A DNA stretch of 6,777 nt from an uncultured Clostridia bacterium (lineage in GTDB: Bacteria; Bacillota; Clostridia; Oscillospirales; Ruminococcaceae). Within the stretch, counting starts at the first letter, position 1. Each line of letters starts with the position of its first letter. The stretch covers positions 1 to 6,777 of the forward strand of contig CANRLY010000103.1 of the NCBI GenBank assembly GCA_947631585.1. Direction: 5' to 3'. Below are positions 5,640 to 6,777 of the stretch, one piece after another. The translations under genes were made by a program, and so were the position numbers. The notes under the pieces are model-generated. The model did not search any database and was not told the DNA's origin. It was given only the letters and a program-made list of their open reading frames with translations.

Positions 5640-6777
5640 TCAGACTGTGGTCTCGTTTTTGACCACCTGAACGTTGTTGTAGATATCCATACCTGTTCCG
5701 GCAGGAATGAGCTTACCGATAATTACGTTCTCTTTAAGACCGGCAAGTTTGTCGCTCTTTCCTCTGATAGCTGCATCTGTCAGAGCCTTTGTGGTCTCCT
5801 GGAAAGATGCGGCAGAAAGGAACGAATCGGAATTTGAAGAAGCCTTTGTGATACCTTGCAGCACCGGCACAGTAACTACCAGTCTTGCCGAAGTATCGCC
5901 GGCGTCTATCTCCTCTTGTATCTGAGCGTTTATCTCTTCCAGCTCGTTCTTGTCGATAAGGCTGCCCGGCAGCAGGAAGCTGCTTCCGCTGTCCTCCACC
6001 TTGACTTTCTTCATCATCTGGCGGACGATAACTTCAATATGCTTGTCGTTGATATCAACACCCTGGAGTCTGTAAACTTTCTGGACTTCGGTTATGATAT
6101 AATTTTCAACAGCCTTTTCGCCGTTTACCGGCAGGATATCAGCCGGGTTGATAGAACCGTCTGTCAGCGGGTCTCCCGGTTTAACTTCCTGACCGTCCCT
6201 GACTCTGATCTTATAGCCGTAAGGAATAGCGTAAACATCGCTTGCTCCCTCGCCCACAGTATCGTCGGTAACGGTTATCTGCCTTACGTTCTTTTTGATC
6301 TCCTCGATCTTGACGATACCCTTTACCTTAGAGATGATAGCCGCACCCTTGGGACGTCTGCTCTCGAACAGTTCCTCAACACGGGGCAGACCCTGTGTGA
6401 TATCTTCCGCCGAAGCGATACCGCCCGTATGGAAAGTTCTCATGGTAAGCTGAGTACCGGGTTCGCCGATAGACTGCGCCGCAATTACGCCCACAGCCTC
6501 TCCGACTGAAACGATCTTGCCGTTTGCCAGGTTTGCGCCGTAGCATTTTGCGCAGACGCCGTGTTTGGACTGGCACTGAAGCACCGAACGTATAGCAATG
6601 CTGGTCTTTCCGGTAGCTTCCAATATATTGCAGACTCTTTTTGCGTCCGCATCGTTCATAAGCTTATTGTGAGAAACTGCGATCTCCTCGGTATTGGGGT
6701 CGATAAGGTCCTCTACCAGGTATCTTCCGATAAGTCTTTCCTGGAGTGGCTCGATGACCTCGTTGCCGTTTCTTATC
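5640..6777 (-). CDS. rpoC: RNA polymerase beta' subunit, C-terminal part
   Basis: This is the last 378 residues of the largest RNA polymerase subunit, the catalytic core of transcription. The frame is open to the right edge (first full codon at 6776), so the start is outside the window. Seen in order are EVIEPLQERLIGRYL near the edge and three of the four zinc-2 cysteines in CQSKHGVCAKC (C-x6-C-x2-C, about 6575-6543). Next come the bridge-helix-adjacent GVIAAQSIGEPGTQ and the trigger loop LTMRTFHTGG with its Met and catalytic His. The trigger loop continues straight into IASAEDITQGLPRVEELFE, so the large insertion found in E. coli is absent, as in Firmicutes. The protein ends DIYNNVQVVKNETTV. 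It is followed by an unrelated surface-protein gene, not by the rpsL-rpsG-fusA genes often found there. Confidence 0.97.
   Translation of the reverse strand, partial: IRNGNEVIEPLQERLIGRYLVEDLIDPNTEEIAVSHNKLMNDADAKRVCNILEATGKTSIAIRSVLQCQSKHGVCAKCYGANLANGKIVSVGEAVGVIAAQSIGEPGTQLTMRTFHTGGIASAEDITQGLPRVEELFESRRPKGAAIISKVKGIVKIEEIKKNVRQITVTDDTVGEGASDVYAIPYGYKIRVRDGQEVKPGDPLTDGSINPADILPVNGEKAVENYIITEVQKVYRLQGVDINDKHIEVIVRQMMKKVKVEDSGSSFLLPGSLIDKNELEEINAQIQEEIDAGDTSARLVVTVPVLQGITKASSNSDSFLSAASFQETTKALTDAAIRGKSDKLAGLKENVIIGKLIPAGTGMDIYNNVQVVKNETTV

Noticed and set aside
5856..6509. 217-codon open frame on the plus strand within rpoC
   Set aside because: It is antisense to a conserved part of rpoC with all expected motifs, so it is a shadow of that gene.

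Overview
All genes in this window lie on the minus strand, so the biological order runs from high to low coordinates. The sequence looks like a low-to-mid GC Gram-positive (Firmicutes/Bacillota) chromosome. The reasons are strong GGAGG-type ribosome binding sites, sigma-A-like promoters with extended -10 boxes, an RpoC without the enterobacterial insertion in the trigger loop, a clostridial-type Ddl, a lipoprotein ending its signal in FAAC-G, and a surface protein with a C-terminal hydrophobic anchor plus KKRK. The style of the Ser/Thr/Glu/Asp-rich lipoprotein and of the anchored protein suggests Ruminococcus or a near relative in the Oscillospiraceae. That assignment is inference, not proof.

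Layout from right to left. (1) 6777-5640: the C-terminal third of rpoC, entering from the right edge. (2) 5639-5446: an intergenic stretch with an interrupted stem-loop, a 27-bp pure A/T tract and a strong extended -10 promoter. (3) 5445-4606: a secreted, probably wall-anchored protein with a Pro/Glu/Ala/Asp repeat stalk, followed by a textbook intrinsic terminator at 4586-4556. (4) A second extended -10 promoter at 4524-4495 drives a tight three-gene operon: an alpha/beta hydrolase (4443-3661), a membrane-anchored MurF-like Mur ligase (3648-2095) and D-alanine-D-alanine ligase ddl (2075-885). The gaps are only 12 and 19 nt. (5) A third promoter at 789-761 drives a lipoprotein with a tandem SSSTED linker (708 to the left edge, 3' end missing).

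The operon is the most informative part. Ddl makes D-Ala-D-Ala, and the neighbouring Mur ligase is of the type that attaches it. This ligase has replaced the usual soluble UDP-substrate-binding N-terminal domain with about five predicted membrane helices, and it ends in an ENDLPDNY tail. It therefore looks like a membrane-tethered variant of MurF whose true acceptor is open. The hydrolase has a complete catalytic triad but no assignable substrate.

Three gene starts were moved inward from the longest open frame because a good ribosome binding site sits before an internal ATG: the surface protein (5445), the hydrolase (4443) and the Mur ligase (3648). No RNA genes, CRISPR arrays, insertion sequences or phage genes were seen.
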